64,000 nucleotides of DNA from Dendrocalamus latiflorus (GCA_017311315.1 CM029642.1:21370359-21434358), one strand, 5' to 3'. Numbered from the stretch's first letter, positions 1 to 9,937 are shown. The notes: generated from the sequence alone by a model not told the origin. Program-made: numbers and translations.

Positions 1-326
1 AGGATTAGAAGATGTGTTCTTGCCATATTCTTTCTGTGTTAATGGGTAAGCTGCTCATTATTTTGTGATGCTGTATTGGTATATTCTAATTTTAATGGAA
101 ATAGAATGTGCTGTTGTGTTAGTTGTTGTATTTGCTCTATAGCGGTCACTAGAAATGATGGGTTCGTCTTATGTCACTGATTATGTTGAAATCTACCAAC
201 ATTTTGGATTCTTTGACTATGGTCTCTTGCAGCTTGGAGGAATGTTTATATCTTGTTGACCCAATTATTGAAAAGAACGACATGCAGCATTCTCATCTTT
301 TCCCAGAAAATTCTGGAGTAAGATAA
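1..326 (+). CDS. 3' end of an unrecognised host gene (last two exons)
   Basis: Two exon-like blocks join in phase. The first runs from the window edge to 45 and ends at a GGTAAG donor (GT at 46-47). The second starts after a TTGCAG acceptor at 233 and ends at a TAA at 324-326. The joined reading frame reads ...LEDVFLPYSFCVNG, then LEECLYLVDPIIEKND, and ends ENSGVR-stop. The split glycine codon (GG plus C) keeps frame across the junction, which supports a real 187-bp intron. I do not recognise the family, and the fragment (about 45 residues) is too short to assign a function. The rest of the gene lies to the left of the window. Confidence 0.4.
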
Positions 327-1147
327 GTGTTTTGCTTAGAAAAGTTAAAAGCCAATATAAACATCCGGTTCTTAAAATAATTTCTCCACTCCTTTCGTTA
401 CCGTCTCGCTTTGGGGTCAAAGCAAGGGATCACGAGTGCATTACCAACGCCACTCCCCTCGTTTCCGTCACACGTACGCACCTCTCAATTACTTTTTACA
501 CTGTTTGCCCTCTCTTTGTAAAAGCCATTTCTTTCTGTTAATATTATTAATTTTCAGTCAAAATCTATAAACCACAGTCAAAAACCATCAGCAAAATTTA
601 ACACAAACGCTCCCAAATGATCATGAATAGCTTCCGGCACTGTCTATTGGCAGAAGGGGAAAGAACAAATTCCAGACACTGAGGTGAGGAAGATAACCAC
701 AGGAGCTTATCTGTCCACGAGTTGAAATACTAGTACGTAATTCATCTCGTGTAAGTAATCTTCTCTGATCTAATCAAGCAGCAGGACTTCAATAAGTGAT
801 TCTAAAATTTCTAACTAATTGTTGGTGTACAGAACAAGCGACTAGCTAGCGCGGGTACTACGCTACGAGCCATCAGCGCATCAGCGAAGAAAGGAAAAGA
901 TCAGTTTGGTCAGGCAAACCAAGCTGAACTGTCCAAACAAAGCTGAAGGCACTCAGAATAGATCGGTGTTTTTGGTCATGTTATGCAGAAAATCCCGCAA
1001 GAGACTCTGAATGGATCTCCAAATTGCTGAAGGCTAGTCTGTCGCAACCGCACGTGTGCTAACATGTGGTAAATATACTAGCAATAGAAAAGCTTTGTTG
1101 TAGTGTTGTGCAACAACATACTAATGCACGTGGAAGTTCTAAATTTA
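327..1147. other. Intergenic, nothing assigned
   Basis: No credible coding region. 332-541 is open but has no family features. Around 555-625 the sequence resembles the decayed end of a small MITE (AAAACCATCAGCAAAATTT), but I found no matching partner arm or target duplication. Confidence 0.4.
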
Positions 1148-1255
1148 GACCTTGTTTGGATGGGCTAAAAGCCCGATCCACCCACATAGATGGATCCAAA
1201 TTTTAGTTTAAATTCCGGTTTGGATTATGGCCCATCCGGTCCATCCAAACAAGAC
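1148..1255. mobile_element. Short MITE-like inverted-repeat element
   Basis: A perfect 13-bp inverted repeat, CTTGTTTGGATGG at 1151-1163 and CCATCCAAACAAG at 1241-1253, bounds about 100 bp of non-coding DNA. CTTGTTTGG termini are common in grass MITEs. No clear target-site duplication is visible, so the superfamily is not assigned. Confidence 0.5.
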
Positions 1256-1638
1256 ATAATTGCATTCATGTGCACCTAGCTGCACAATCGTGACGATTTG
1301 CAATGTGGTACAATTTGGTATGATCCTACGTGCAACTCTGCTACAATCAATTGTACAGGATTTACGGTACCCCAGAATAAATATGAGCTATTATTCTTTT
1401 TGATCCAACAGATCAGATTAGTTAGGATTTAGTTCTACTACCACCGGCAGGACTAATAGTAGAATCCTAAAAAAGGTAAAATTATAAAGAAAATAAGGGA
1501 TAGCTGCACCGCCATGTCCTATGTCGTGACCATCCATGGTACCTCTGCCTGCAACCTGTCTGGCTGCTCGTCACCCCTAACTCTGGCCTCCCCTCTCTCT
1601 CTGACAACACCGCGTGCCTCGACCCCAACGCTCTCCTC
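1256..1638. other. Intergenic DNA left of the Mutator insertion
   Basis: Contains an imperfect hairpin (about 1422-1440 with 1457-1470, arms TTAGGATT...TCTACTA) and an ATTATAAAG stretch near 1480 that could be a TATA box. A short open stretch follows 1514, but I cannot tie it to a family. It may be the upstream side of the thaumatin-like locus seen at 7638-8117, because the Mutator element separates the two. Confidence 0.3.
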
Positions 1639-1764
1639 GAATGTTTTGTACAGATATTCCATTTTTTATTCGAAATTACATAAATATACCCGCGGGAATT
1701 TTTTTTACAAAAATAGGCTCCAGTCGCCTAATGGTTCAGCGACTGGAGCCTTTCGCCCAACCAG
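1639..1764 (+). repeat. Left terminal inverted repeat of the MULE
   Basis: Matches the reverse complement of 7503-7627 with only a few mismatches. It contains a self-complementary hairpin at 1717-1750, where GGCTCCAGTCGC and GCGACTGGAGCC form a perfect 12-bp stem. A further array of GCGACT / AGTCGC motifs follows inward to about 1905. Confidence 0.85.
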
Positions 1765-2214
1765 CCCGCGAAATAATATCTGTTGCCGCACACTGGAGCG
1801 ACTTCATCCAGTCGCTCTTCCGTACGGCGACTTTCATGCAGTCGCCTTACGATTAGGTGACTTACATGCAGTCGCCATTCCATTAGGCAACTGCATGCCT
1901 CCCCCGTGAATTTTGTGAATAAATGTGGTTTAGTTGTAATAAAAGTTTATGTTATTGTATATTGTAGGTGCGTGAAAATTTTTAGAAACCTTTTTTTATT
2001 AAAGATTAATTGGAGAACGATCAATACATACACTGTTAAGTGACATACGATGATAATTCAGTGTGCGGAGAACCGGTATGCAAATTTTTAGATGATTTGA
2101 TATATGAATGATTGAATGCGAAAAGAAAAGATGATAGACTTGTTTGAATAAAAATAAACTTCATAATATAATTGTGAGTAACATGATGTGTATTTTTTCA
2201 TTACATGCATAACC

Positions 2215-4827
2215 TCACTCGCCACCCTGGTGTGCCCCGTCACCGCGCCCGCGTCCTCCCATACGGCCCCACTTGGGCCTCCTCCGGTGCAACGGGTTAC
2301 GAGGCTCCGAAAAAGTAAAACGAGCAGGAGGGTGTCTATCCCACCCCTGCGCTGGTGGAGTCAGCTGCACTTCTGGCTGCGTGCCCTCCGGTGCACCGGG
2401 GAGGGCACTGCCAGAGAGAACCTCCGGTGCTGCGTCGGAGAACTGCCCGGGCCACTCTGCAAAAAACTGGTCCACATCGTCCTGGGACGGAGAGACGCCG
2501 AGCTGCTGGTAAGTACCTGCAATAGTAATATCGTTAGTTCGTTGCATGTCGTCTTAGGATAAAAATGAGATCGGACGATGCGTACCCGTAGCTGGCGCCA
2601 TCGAGGTAGGAGGAGGGGCGTACACCCCCTGCATGTGGAAGCAGGGGATGTGTGGAGGATGCATGAAGTGAGGTGGTGTAGGAGGCCGTGCCCAGGTTGA
2701 ACCCCCTGGCTGCTCCGGGTGAGGTGGTGGAGGACGTGTCCACGTACTACCTCCGGAGTAGTGCCACGCTGGTCGGGGTGGCACTGGTGGACGAGCAGTC
2801 GGAGCGGTGGGCGTGGAGACCGCCGGTAGCCTCGTGCAGGACAGTAGGCTAACAATACGTCTACACCTGTCGTGCATCTGACGCACAAAGCTGACGCCCT
2901 CCTCATGGGTCAGCTGCGCACCAGTGGCGACCCTCTCCAGTATTGAGCCAGACTCAGCCCATAGGGCAGCACCAACGTCAGCCTGGACACAAAGACATAA
3001 AATGGTCGATCATCGAAACGACATTGCCATTTGGGAATCTTTGAAATGACATGTAACGTACCGCGATGTGAGCGTCGCGCGCGAAGTGCGCGGGGTATGT
3101 GTCCGTCGGAGCGGCGACGTGTGTGGCAGGCGGGTCTACGACATGTACGAGCCTGGTACGTGTTCGCCCCTGGTACCAGTGCCGGTACTCCATGTAGTCT
3201 GTGCTGTCGTATGGGTGGTCCTCCTCCACGTGGTCGTCGAGCGCACCCTCCCACTGCTCGACCCAGGACTGCATCTTCGACGACCAGTCCGTGCCTCTTT
3301 TAACTCCCTTCGCGCTGTGCCTGCGTATAGAACCATTACGTAATGTGAGTATTTGCGAACACAGTAGTAAGTATGCACATATTTAGCAGAAACGATCACT
3401 CACGCGTGCACGTTCCGCAGAAGCGATGGTCCGAATGGTACAGGAAGCGCCTGACGTAGCCCAAACTGCCGCATGACTCTCTGGGGTGCGTAGTCCTCCA
3501 CGTAGATAAGGTACACGAGCTTCCGGCGGGTGAGCCAGAAAGCCCGGTCACGCCAGCAAAGTGTGGACAGCCCGTTAGGAGCGCGGGCCTGCACTGCCGT
3601 ATCTGCGTAAGGCTCCCAACGCACGTCGTCGCCTGTGAGGCGGTCGAACTGCTCCACAAATGGCTCGTACGCCTGCGTGACCTGCACGTGCGCGAACTGT
3701 ACCTGCAAGAAAGATAAATTGTTTAGTATGACGATCATCAATAAGAAAGACATAGTTGACTGTGATAATACTTACTCGTCGACGGCACCAGAGAGAACCC
3801 ATCGTTGGCCGGTCGACGTCTCCCCCTGGATACATCTCGGGCTCGTACGGACCCATGTCGTCTAGCACAGGTCGTCCAAGGCTGAAGTGCTCGAACGACC
3901 ACAACTGTAGTAGCAGGGGACAGCCCGTGAGGATCGAGTTCGCCTTGATCCTCGTGCACGCATCGCATAGGGCGCGGTAAGGCACGCATCCACCGAGTTG
4001 CCATGGCTAGTGGTGAAAAGCACCCAACCAAATAGCCACAGCACGTACGCCTCCAAGTGGCGCGCCACATGATAATCATCTGCCTGCGGATCCATGCGCT
4101 CCACCTGAATGCATACAAGTTGTTATTAGTACGTAATACAACAAATAAGAGTTTCGAAGATACGATCGATTGTAAATACCACGTACCCGGTACTGTGTGA
4201 GCCACCTCAGCGTTGGCCCATGGGTCTGATCCTCCTCGAAGAGGTGGTGCTGATCGGCCGGTGGAACCACCCCCTGGAATCTGCCGAGCAGGTCAGCACG
4301 CCAGTCGGCCGGGGCCTCCGGTAGGAAGGCAGCGCCTCCCGCGATCGGAAGGCCAAGGAGCAGGGACACATCCTGCAGGGTTGGCGTCATCTCCCCGAAT
4401 GGGAGGTGGAATGTGTGCGTCTCCGGCCGCCAATGGTCCACCAAAGCCGTCAGCAGGGAACGGTCGAACGGGAAGCGTCGTGATCGATCCCCGCCTGCCT
4501 CGTCCCCGCCCGCCTCGTGATCCTCCTCCGTGGCCTGCACCATCCGGGCAAGAGGGAGTAGCCCGGCATCCCGCAGCCTGCAAACAAAGTGAAGGTCAGC
4601 ACGGAACGTTCTTACGGTCGCACTAAACGCTGGCGTAGTGCAAACCTGGCAGTCCAACGAGGGTCGAGTCCCCAGGCCACGCGACGTGTGCGTGTCTGGA
4701 CCACTCCCAGCTCAGTCGGCTTCGTGCTCCCCGGTGGCGGCGCACGACGGGAAGCGCGATGAGAGCGGTCCACGTGCTCATCCAACAGCGCGTACCGCCA
4801 CTTGGAGTCACGTCCAGCATGAGTCAT
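2215..4827 (-). pseudogene. Plant mobile domain (PMD) protein gene, seven exons, one frameshift
   Basis: Exons on the minus strand: 4827-4646, 4577-4187, 4104-3776, 3702-3404, 3320-3062, 2982-2586 and 2516-2215, all with GT-AG introns. Phases agree throughout except inside exon 3. The domain core is plain: LRDAGLLPLARMV, then FDRSLLTALVDHWRPETHTF, LPFGEMTPTLQDVSLLLGLP, HLEAYVLWLFGWVLFT..HGNSVD, LTGCPLLLQLWSFEHF and RPTMGSLWCRRR. This is the PMD (aminotransferase-like plant mobile domain) family, related to MAIN/MAIL proteins. It continues with a mixed region and a Pro-rich, then Gly/Arg-rich tail ending at a TGA (2215-2217). Exon 3 is 329 nt, so the frame slips near 3985. There GNSVDACL runs directly into YRALCDACTR, and roughly 25 residues usual in the family are missing, indicating a small deletion. 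An intact protein would be about 720 residues. Function in this context is unknown; MAIN-type proteins act in the nucleus. The start ATG at 4827 opens the first exon with normal family spacing. Confidence 0.85.
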
Positions 4828-4844
4828 ACCTGCAAAATTTGTAC

Positions 4845-5335
4845 AATAATTTCAACATTAAATTTTGTACATTTAAATTTCTACACTAAATTTTCTACAT
4901 CTAAATTTGTACACTAAATTTTCTGCATCTAAATTTTTACACTACATTTCCTACATCTAAATTTGTACACTACATTTTCTACATTAATACATAAAAAATT
5001 TTCTAAACTAAATTTTCTAAACTAATAAACTAAATTTTGTAAACTAAATTTCTAAACTAAATTTTCTAAACAAATTTTCTAAACTAAATTTTCTAAACTA
5101 AATTTTCTAAACTAAATTTTCTAAACTAATAAAATAAATTTTGTAGAGTAAATTTCTAAACTAAATTTTCTAAATAAATTTTCTAAACTAAATTGCTAAA
5201 CTAAATTTTCTAAACTTAATTTCTGAACTAATTTTCTAAACTAAATTTTCTAAACTAAGTTTTCTAAGCGAAATTTCTAAACTAAATTTTCTAAACTAAA
5301 TTTCTAACCTAAATTTCTAACACTAAGAAAAATAC
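4845..5335. repeat. AT-rich tandem array upstream of the PMD gene
   Basis: About 490 bp built of variants of AAATTTTCTAAACT (14-15 bp unit; earlier copies read AAATTTTCTACACT). It lies immediately 5' of the PMD start codon on the minus strand, so it occupies the promoter and 5' leader position. Units vary in length and sequence, as in a degenerating minisatellite. Confidence 0.8.
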
Positions 5336-5375
5336 TTGGAAATCACACTTTCCCTCTCCTCTCCCTCTCCTTCTC

Positions 5376-7248
5376 TGTTGGACTGAATTGGCGACAGAGG
5401 GGGGGTGAATGTCGACTTCTTCAAAACCTTGCCCCCAACGAAACTGCCTCAGTAATTCTTCCCCGATAGCTAAGGAGCTATGAAGAAGATACTAAGCACA
5501 ACTTCAAACACTCAAGGGAAAAGCCAGAACAAATACTCACGAGATACTTGACTTAAAATTTGCTCCCCAAAAGTATTCCCTAAATAAACCCCCCTCCAAT
5601 AGTTATGAGAACTATGAAGAGGAGTTTATATACTCTCTGAAGACCTATATATGCAGAGAAAGACCTATGACAAGAAGCACTAAAACAGGAAACCGAAAAT
5701 ACAATAGTCTTTCAAGAAACTTGGGAAATTAAAGGATTGGCCCCCAACCTTTTGACTCAGAGCTTCATAACAGTAAACTAAATAACATGAAGAGCCTAGG
5801 AATCAAGAGAATCCAACTATGACACATGAATTTCAGATTTGGGCTGAAACCTGAAATTTTGCACAAGCTGAACCAAAAATCAAATATCTCCCAAACCCTT
5901 GATTCTTTGCACACGAAACTTCGGGGATACAAAAGCAATCGCAAAGGGACCTCCCAGACCAAAAATCAGCTCAAGCCATGAAGGAAATCAAGGTTTAACA
6001 CAAAACCCTAGAAAATTTGGCAAACAACAGAAGGAGAGCTAAAAACCAAATTTCTCCATCAACTCTCAATCTTTGCTCATGAAATTTTGCAAGAAGGTTA
6101 GCAATACCCTTAGGACACTCTAACAAGAATCTCAGGCCAATTCCTCAAGGGATTCAAGAAACTCCTCTAAACCCTAGAAGAGGAAAAAACATGAACAGAG
6201 GAGGAGAAGAAGCCAAAACTAAAATTAAACTTGGTTTGCTCTGAGGATTAACTAGCCAAATGGCTTTTGAGCATCTCCCATATCATAGCAACCCATTTTG
6301 CTACTCCTGAGCAATCAAGAACTCAAAAACAGAAATCCAGGAAATCTACCACATAGAGCATCGAAGGGAACAGGCAAGAACAGAAATAAACTTCAGATTT
6401 TCATTCAAGGAAACGTAAGATTTACAGAGAGCTACTTCCCCATACGCATGGACATTAGAACAAGATGGAAGATTACATGGTTTCACCTCTACCTCTCCCT
6501 CTCCAACTCAATCCCTCAACCATACATGCTTGGAGGAGGGGATGAACACACTCAAGAAACCATCGAAGGAGACACAGAGCCTTTGCCCTCTCCCTAAACC
6601 CTAAAGAGTCTCACCAACTAAAGCCTAAAGCACAACCACTTGCCAAAGGCTCTTTTGACTCAAATGAAACCCTAATTCTCTCTAGAATCCATGTGGAGGC
6701 ATGCAGCCGTCTCTACCTATTTATAGCCCATGGCTAACGAGTTTCCACCCCGTTACGCCCGCTAAATCCAACGGAGCCCGCTCCCGCTTGTGCAGCCTTG
6801 CGAAATTCCCGTTTCGCCCCTCGTGCACCTTCCGGGAAGCTTCCGCGCTCCTTGTCGTCCACGACTCGCAACCACATCGAATCTCCGCCGTCTTCGACAC
6901 ATTCGACCGTTCTGACCTCGACACCTCCCTGTGTCTAGTCTGGTCACCTCGTGTCTCACCACGACTCCGCCTCGACTTCCTGTAGTCACACAGACAAGAA
7001 ACACATCAAATAGCACCGCTCGATACATGAAAGTGTAAATACCATCATACTTACCGCAGATGAAGTCCAAACCTGTCAAATCAAAGAATCAGCGTCCTAA
7101 TCCCATATGACCAAGTTTGACCAAGTCCGACCGAGCCCGATTCCGCCACGCAACGACTAGGTCCGAACCATCCAAACCAAACTCGACTTACCTAAACATA
7201 TGTCAATTACTCATCACTCACATGTGGTCACCTCCACATGGTCCATCA
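5376..7248 (-). mobile_element. Solo LTR of a Sirevirus-like Ty1/copia element, inserted in the MULE
   Basis: Starts TGTTGGACTGAATTGG and ends CATGGTCCATCA, with a perfect 5-bp target duplication TTCTC at 5371-5375 and 7249-7253. It is a reverse-orientation LTR of 1873 bp. Its 7248 end matches, as reverse complement, the first bases of the copia LTRs at 31972 and 53052 (GACCATGTGGAGGTGA...GTGATGAGTAATTG). Its 5376 end resembles their terminus near the CACCCCCCTCTG motif. A reverse TATA box lies at 6718-6725. No internal region remains, so this is a solo LTR left by LTR-LTR recombination. It is younger than the MULE. Confidence 0.85.
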
Positions 7249-7502
7249 TTCTCCCTTCTCTTCTTTCCCTTCTTCCCCTTCTTCCTCTCTTCTTCTCCTC
7301 TCCTTCCTGTCGCGCGGCCGAACGATTGAAACAGGGAAGGAATGCTGCCGGCGGCCGAGCTTTATATCACCTCCAGTCGCCAAGCGGTTCGGCGACTGCA
7401 TTGCAGTCGCCCAACGGTTCGGCGACTGGATTATAGTTGCCCAATGGTGGGGTGATGGCAATTAATCGCCGAACCGTTGGTAGATTCAATAGGTGTCACC
7501 TT

Positions 7503-7627
7503 CTGGTTGGCGAAAGGCTCCAGTCGCCGAACCATTAGGCGACTGGAGCCTATTTTTGTAAAAAAAATTCCCGCGGATATATTTATGTAATTTCGAATAA
7601 AAAATAGAATATCCGTACAAAAAATTC
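7503..7627 (-). repeat. Right terminal inverted repeat of the MULE
   Basis: Reverse complement of the left TIR. Inward of it (7373-7500), short GGCGACTG / CAGTCGCC motifs repeat as on the left side, so both subterminal regions carry hairpin-forming repeats. Confidence 0.85.
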
Positions 7628-7637
7628 CGCTCTCCTC

Positions 7638-8117
7638 TCCCTCACCTTCCCACCTCAAGGTGGGCCAGCCACGTCGCTATGCGCACCAGCTATGATGCCT
7701 CGGTGAGGAGCTGCTGTACTGATGCTACGCCACCTGTCACCCTCGCGCAGCGCACAGTCCTCTATAGCTGCAACCTAGCCACGTACAACATCAGCCTGGT
7801 GGACGGCTTCAACGTGCCCATGGGCGTCAGCCATAGGCCATCGGTGGCGGGTAGTGCCTAGCCCGCGGCTGCGCCGTGGACCATAACTGCGATTGCCCGC
7901 CCAACCAGCGCATCGCTGGCGGCGCCGAGTGCCACAACCCCATGAGCTACTTCAAGAACCGGTGCCCGCTCACTGCCGACCAACGTGGAGCCGGTGCCGC
8001 AGAGCTGCCACATGCCCAGGGAGCTCAAGATCATCTTCTGCAAGCTGTACATGGTCGGCGGCGCAGCAACGGCGAAGACCGACATGATCATCCACACCGT
8101 CGTCGCCTACAGCTAAT
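7638..8117 (+). pseudogene. Thaumatin-like protein remnant
   Basis: Frame-broken pieces resemble the thaumatin/PR-5 family: TPPVTLAQRTV followed by YNISLVDGFNVPM near 7720-7820 (family signature of the type DISLVDGFNVPM), then CPPNQRIAGGAECHNPMSYFKNRCP (7893-7967 in another frame), and QSCHMPRELKIIFCK near the end. Stops and frame changes separate the pieces (TAG at about 7859). The N-terminal half is absent on this side and I cannot recognise it left of the Mutator element. Thaumatin-like proteins are secreted, cysteine-rich defence proteins; this copy could not be functional. Disruption by the Mutator insertion is plausible but not proven. Confidence 0.45.
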
Positions 8118-8496
8118 GCTAGAGCGCTCTCCCTTGCTTAGCCACACAACACCATGTATCCATGCATGCGTCTGTATGGGTTTAATTAGAGTTCGTTAAG
8201 TAGTTAAGTGGTTTCACGCAAGTTATCTTAGTATGCTAGTGTGCATGTGTATTGAGAGCTTTGGCTTCGCATAGGATTTACAAAGAAAAGTCTATTATAC
8301 CTTTATAAATCAACGGTTAGATTTAATTTTTACTATTACTTTTATACTATCAGTAAAATATACTGTAAAAATTCACAAATCTTATGCACTAATGCACATC
8401 TGCCTTCTTGTTGGTTGATTGTTGCATATATAACATCATTTACACCCTACACCTCAGCGAAGAGCCATGTGAATCGTTTCGCATGAAAAGGTGTGC
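8118..8496 (+). other. Intergenic, 3' flank of the thaumatin-like remnant
   Basis: AT-rich non-coding DNA with no open frame of note and no repeat structure that I can see. Confidence 0.4.
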
Positions 8497-8504
8497 CTAT
8501 AAGA
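8497..8504 (+). promoter_or_regulatory. TATA box of unit 1
   Basis: CCTATAAG, identical to the box at 9609-9616 and in the same context (GTGCCTATAAG). The MITE insertion point lies about 20 bp downstream, near the expected transcription start. Confidence 0.45.
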
Positions 8505-8523
8505 GAGTCGCAAAGATCACAGC

Positions 8524-9268
8524 TAGGGGTGAAAACGGATCGGATATTTCCCGACCGACCGACCGCCGAATCCGAGTCGGATCGAATTCGGATAGTCATA
8601 TCGGATAATTATCGGATTCGGAGTCGGATTCGGATAGTTGCTTTCGGATACGGATTCGGATTCGGGAGCGGACTATCCGACGGATACGGATACTATCCGG
8701 AATTTTATCGGATAATACCCGGATATATTTTTCGGATATCCGGCCCATCAGCCAAATCATCATTTTCAGCCCATCAGCCCATTAGCAAATCCAAATAAAT
8801 TCCCACAAATCCAATAAATGCAAATAACTCCAAAAAATTCCAGAAAATGCACAAAAAATATTATAAATCTAGGAGAACTTAGGGAAATAACATAAACTAT
8901 TTTTAGCTTTTAGAAAATAGTTAAAATAAATTTTTTTGCTCTTGGCTTTCAAATAAAATCTAGAAAAATCCAAATAAATTTCAACAAATCCAATAAAATA
9001 TGGGATATTCCATCAAGAAAAAAAGAAGATAAGCTAAAAAAGGTTCAGCCATATGAAACTCCGAGCCTATGTTATCCGCCTATATTATCTGTTTCCGAGC
9101 CGAATCCGTTATATATCCGTCCCGACGGTACCGTATTCGAAACTCCGAATATTCCGAATTCGTATTCGTATCCGGTCTTACCGTATTCGACTCCGAATCC
9201 GAAAAAAAATATGGGTTAGGATACGGTTTAAGCAATATCCGACCGAATCCGATCCGTTTACACCCCTA
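8524..9268. mobile_element. hAT-type MITE
   Basis: Starts TAGGGGTGAAAACGGATCGG and ends CCGATCCGTTTACACCCCTA (inverted). A perfect 8-bp target duplication ATCACAGC lies at 8516-8523 and 9269-9276. TAGGGGTG ends and an 8-bp duplication are typical of hAT non-autonomous elements. The arms are rich in CGGAT/ATCCG motifs and the centre is AT-rich with no transposase. Length 745 bp. Confidence 0.9.
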
Positions 9269-9396
9269 ATCACAGCTCTCAAGCCAAACATCACGATCGT
9301 ACGTACTTTCCCCATATGTGTGTGGAGTGAACGAGAGATTCCCATCTTTGAAAATAGAAATGCTTGCTGTTTCTTTTTTCCCATTTCGGAAATACT

Positions 9397-9418
9397 TAGG
9401 CCTGGGAGGCATCGGGAG
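9397..9418 (+). promoter_or_regulatory. miR2118-complementary site 1
   Basis: The minus strand reads CTCCCGATGCCTCCCAGGCC followed by TA. Against the grass miR2118 consensus (TTCCCGATGCCTCCCATTCC then TA, from memory) 19 of 22 positions agree; differences are at miRNA positions 1, 17 and 18. Cleavage opposite positions 10/11 would leave a 3' fragment starting at 9409. Confidence 0.6.
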
Positions 9419-9608
9419 TTTTCTACATGCCGCACCAATGCAGCAATGTCTTAATTAGGTATTTTGGTTCAGCAACGACTGGCTTGCTTGCTGAAGCTTG
9501 TACTGTGAATTCGGTTCCTGCCCAGTACGCAGTGAGAAGCTAGCTCACTAAGAAATTAGAAAACTATGGTACACCCGTGGGGAGAGTCAAGTTAATGGAA
9601 AGAGCGTG

Positions 9609-9937
9609 CCTATAAGCCAAAAGTCACGTCGTTTGAAAATTAGTTCCTTAATATAAACTAAAAACTATAAGTTATATGTCTAAAAGAACCCAGCCTAGCT
9701 GAGTTGTAAGAAGTTCTCTTCTGCTTGATCTTACGTAAACCAAGCAAAGTTTCCCCTTGAAAAGAGAAATATTTCTTGTTCAATTTATCCATATTGAACG
9801 CACACAGGACTGGGGCATCGGGAGTGCTTGACATGCCAAGTCGATCCCATGATGTCTTGTTGTGCAGCACTCCGCGACAATTTTTTCTAAGCATGTTATG
9901 TGAATTCAGTACAGAATTGACTTACAGGGTGAAAAGA
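9609..9937 (+). ncRNA. Candidate miR2118-associated locus, unit 2 (5' part, truncated by the solo LTR)
   Basis: CCTATAAG at 9609-9616, a CCAAGCAAAGTTTCCCCTTG box at about 9740 and a miR2118-like site at 9805-9824. Downstream sequence also resembles unit 1 (TGTGAATTCAGT at about 9899 against TGTGAATTCGGT near 9504), which supports tandem duplication. The unit is broken at 9937 by a retrotransposon solo LTR; its continuation starts at 26787. No coding potential. Confidence 0.4.
9805..9824 (+). promoter_or_regulatory. miR2118-like site 2 (2-nt deletion)
   Basis: CAGGACTGGGGCATCGGGAG aligns with site 1 after removal of two bases (GGGAGGCAT becomes GGGGCAT). The deletion falls near the centre of the duplex, so targeting may be lost here. 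Confidence 0.5.

Larger units (their letters stand above)
1639..7627 (-). mobile_element. Mutator-like element (MULE) carrying a plant-mobile-domain gene
   Basis: Both ends carry matching inverted repeats of about 125 bp (1639-1764 and 7503-7627), starting GAATGTTTTGTAC on the left and GAATTTTTTGTAC on the right arm read in reverse. They are flanked by a perfect 10-bp direct repeat CGCTCTCCTC at 1629-1638 and 7628-7637. Long TIRs with a 9-11 bp target duplication are the hallmark of Mutator-like elements. The interior holds no MURA transposase. It holds a PMD-family gene on the minus strand (2215-4827), an AT-rich array and a later solo copia LTR. Without the solo LTR and its 5-bp duplication the element would be about 4.1 kb. 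PMD genes are known to occur inside plant transposons, including MULEs, so this is either a PMD-type MULE or a host gene captured by one. Confidence 0.85.
8497..9608 (+). ncRNA. Candidate miR2118-associated non-coding locus, unit 1 (split by a MITE)
   Basis: A CCTATAAG box (8497-8504), a pyrimidine box (about 9337-9360) and a miR2118-complementary site (9397-9418) occur in the same order as in the units at 9609 and 60804. If the hAT MITE is removed, the sequence after the TATA box aligns with that at 60804 (TATAAGAG, then CACAGCTCTCAAG against CACAACTCTCAAG), and the TATA-to-site distance is about 145 bp. No coding potential. The architecture fits a miR2118-triggered phasiRNA precursor, in which cleavage lies near the transcript 5' end. 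A MIR2118-related gene is the alternative. The 3' boundary is arbitrary. Confidence 0.4.

Noticed and set aside
2188..2906. Plus-strand and alternative minus-strand frames over the PMD 3' exons
   Set aside because: Shadows of exons 6 and 7 of the PMD gene.
9397..9560. MIR2118 hairpin at site 1 using GGTTCCTGCCCAG near 9508 as the partner arm
   Set aside because: The pairing is too poor (bulges and many mismatches) to call a precursor by eye; folding software would decide.
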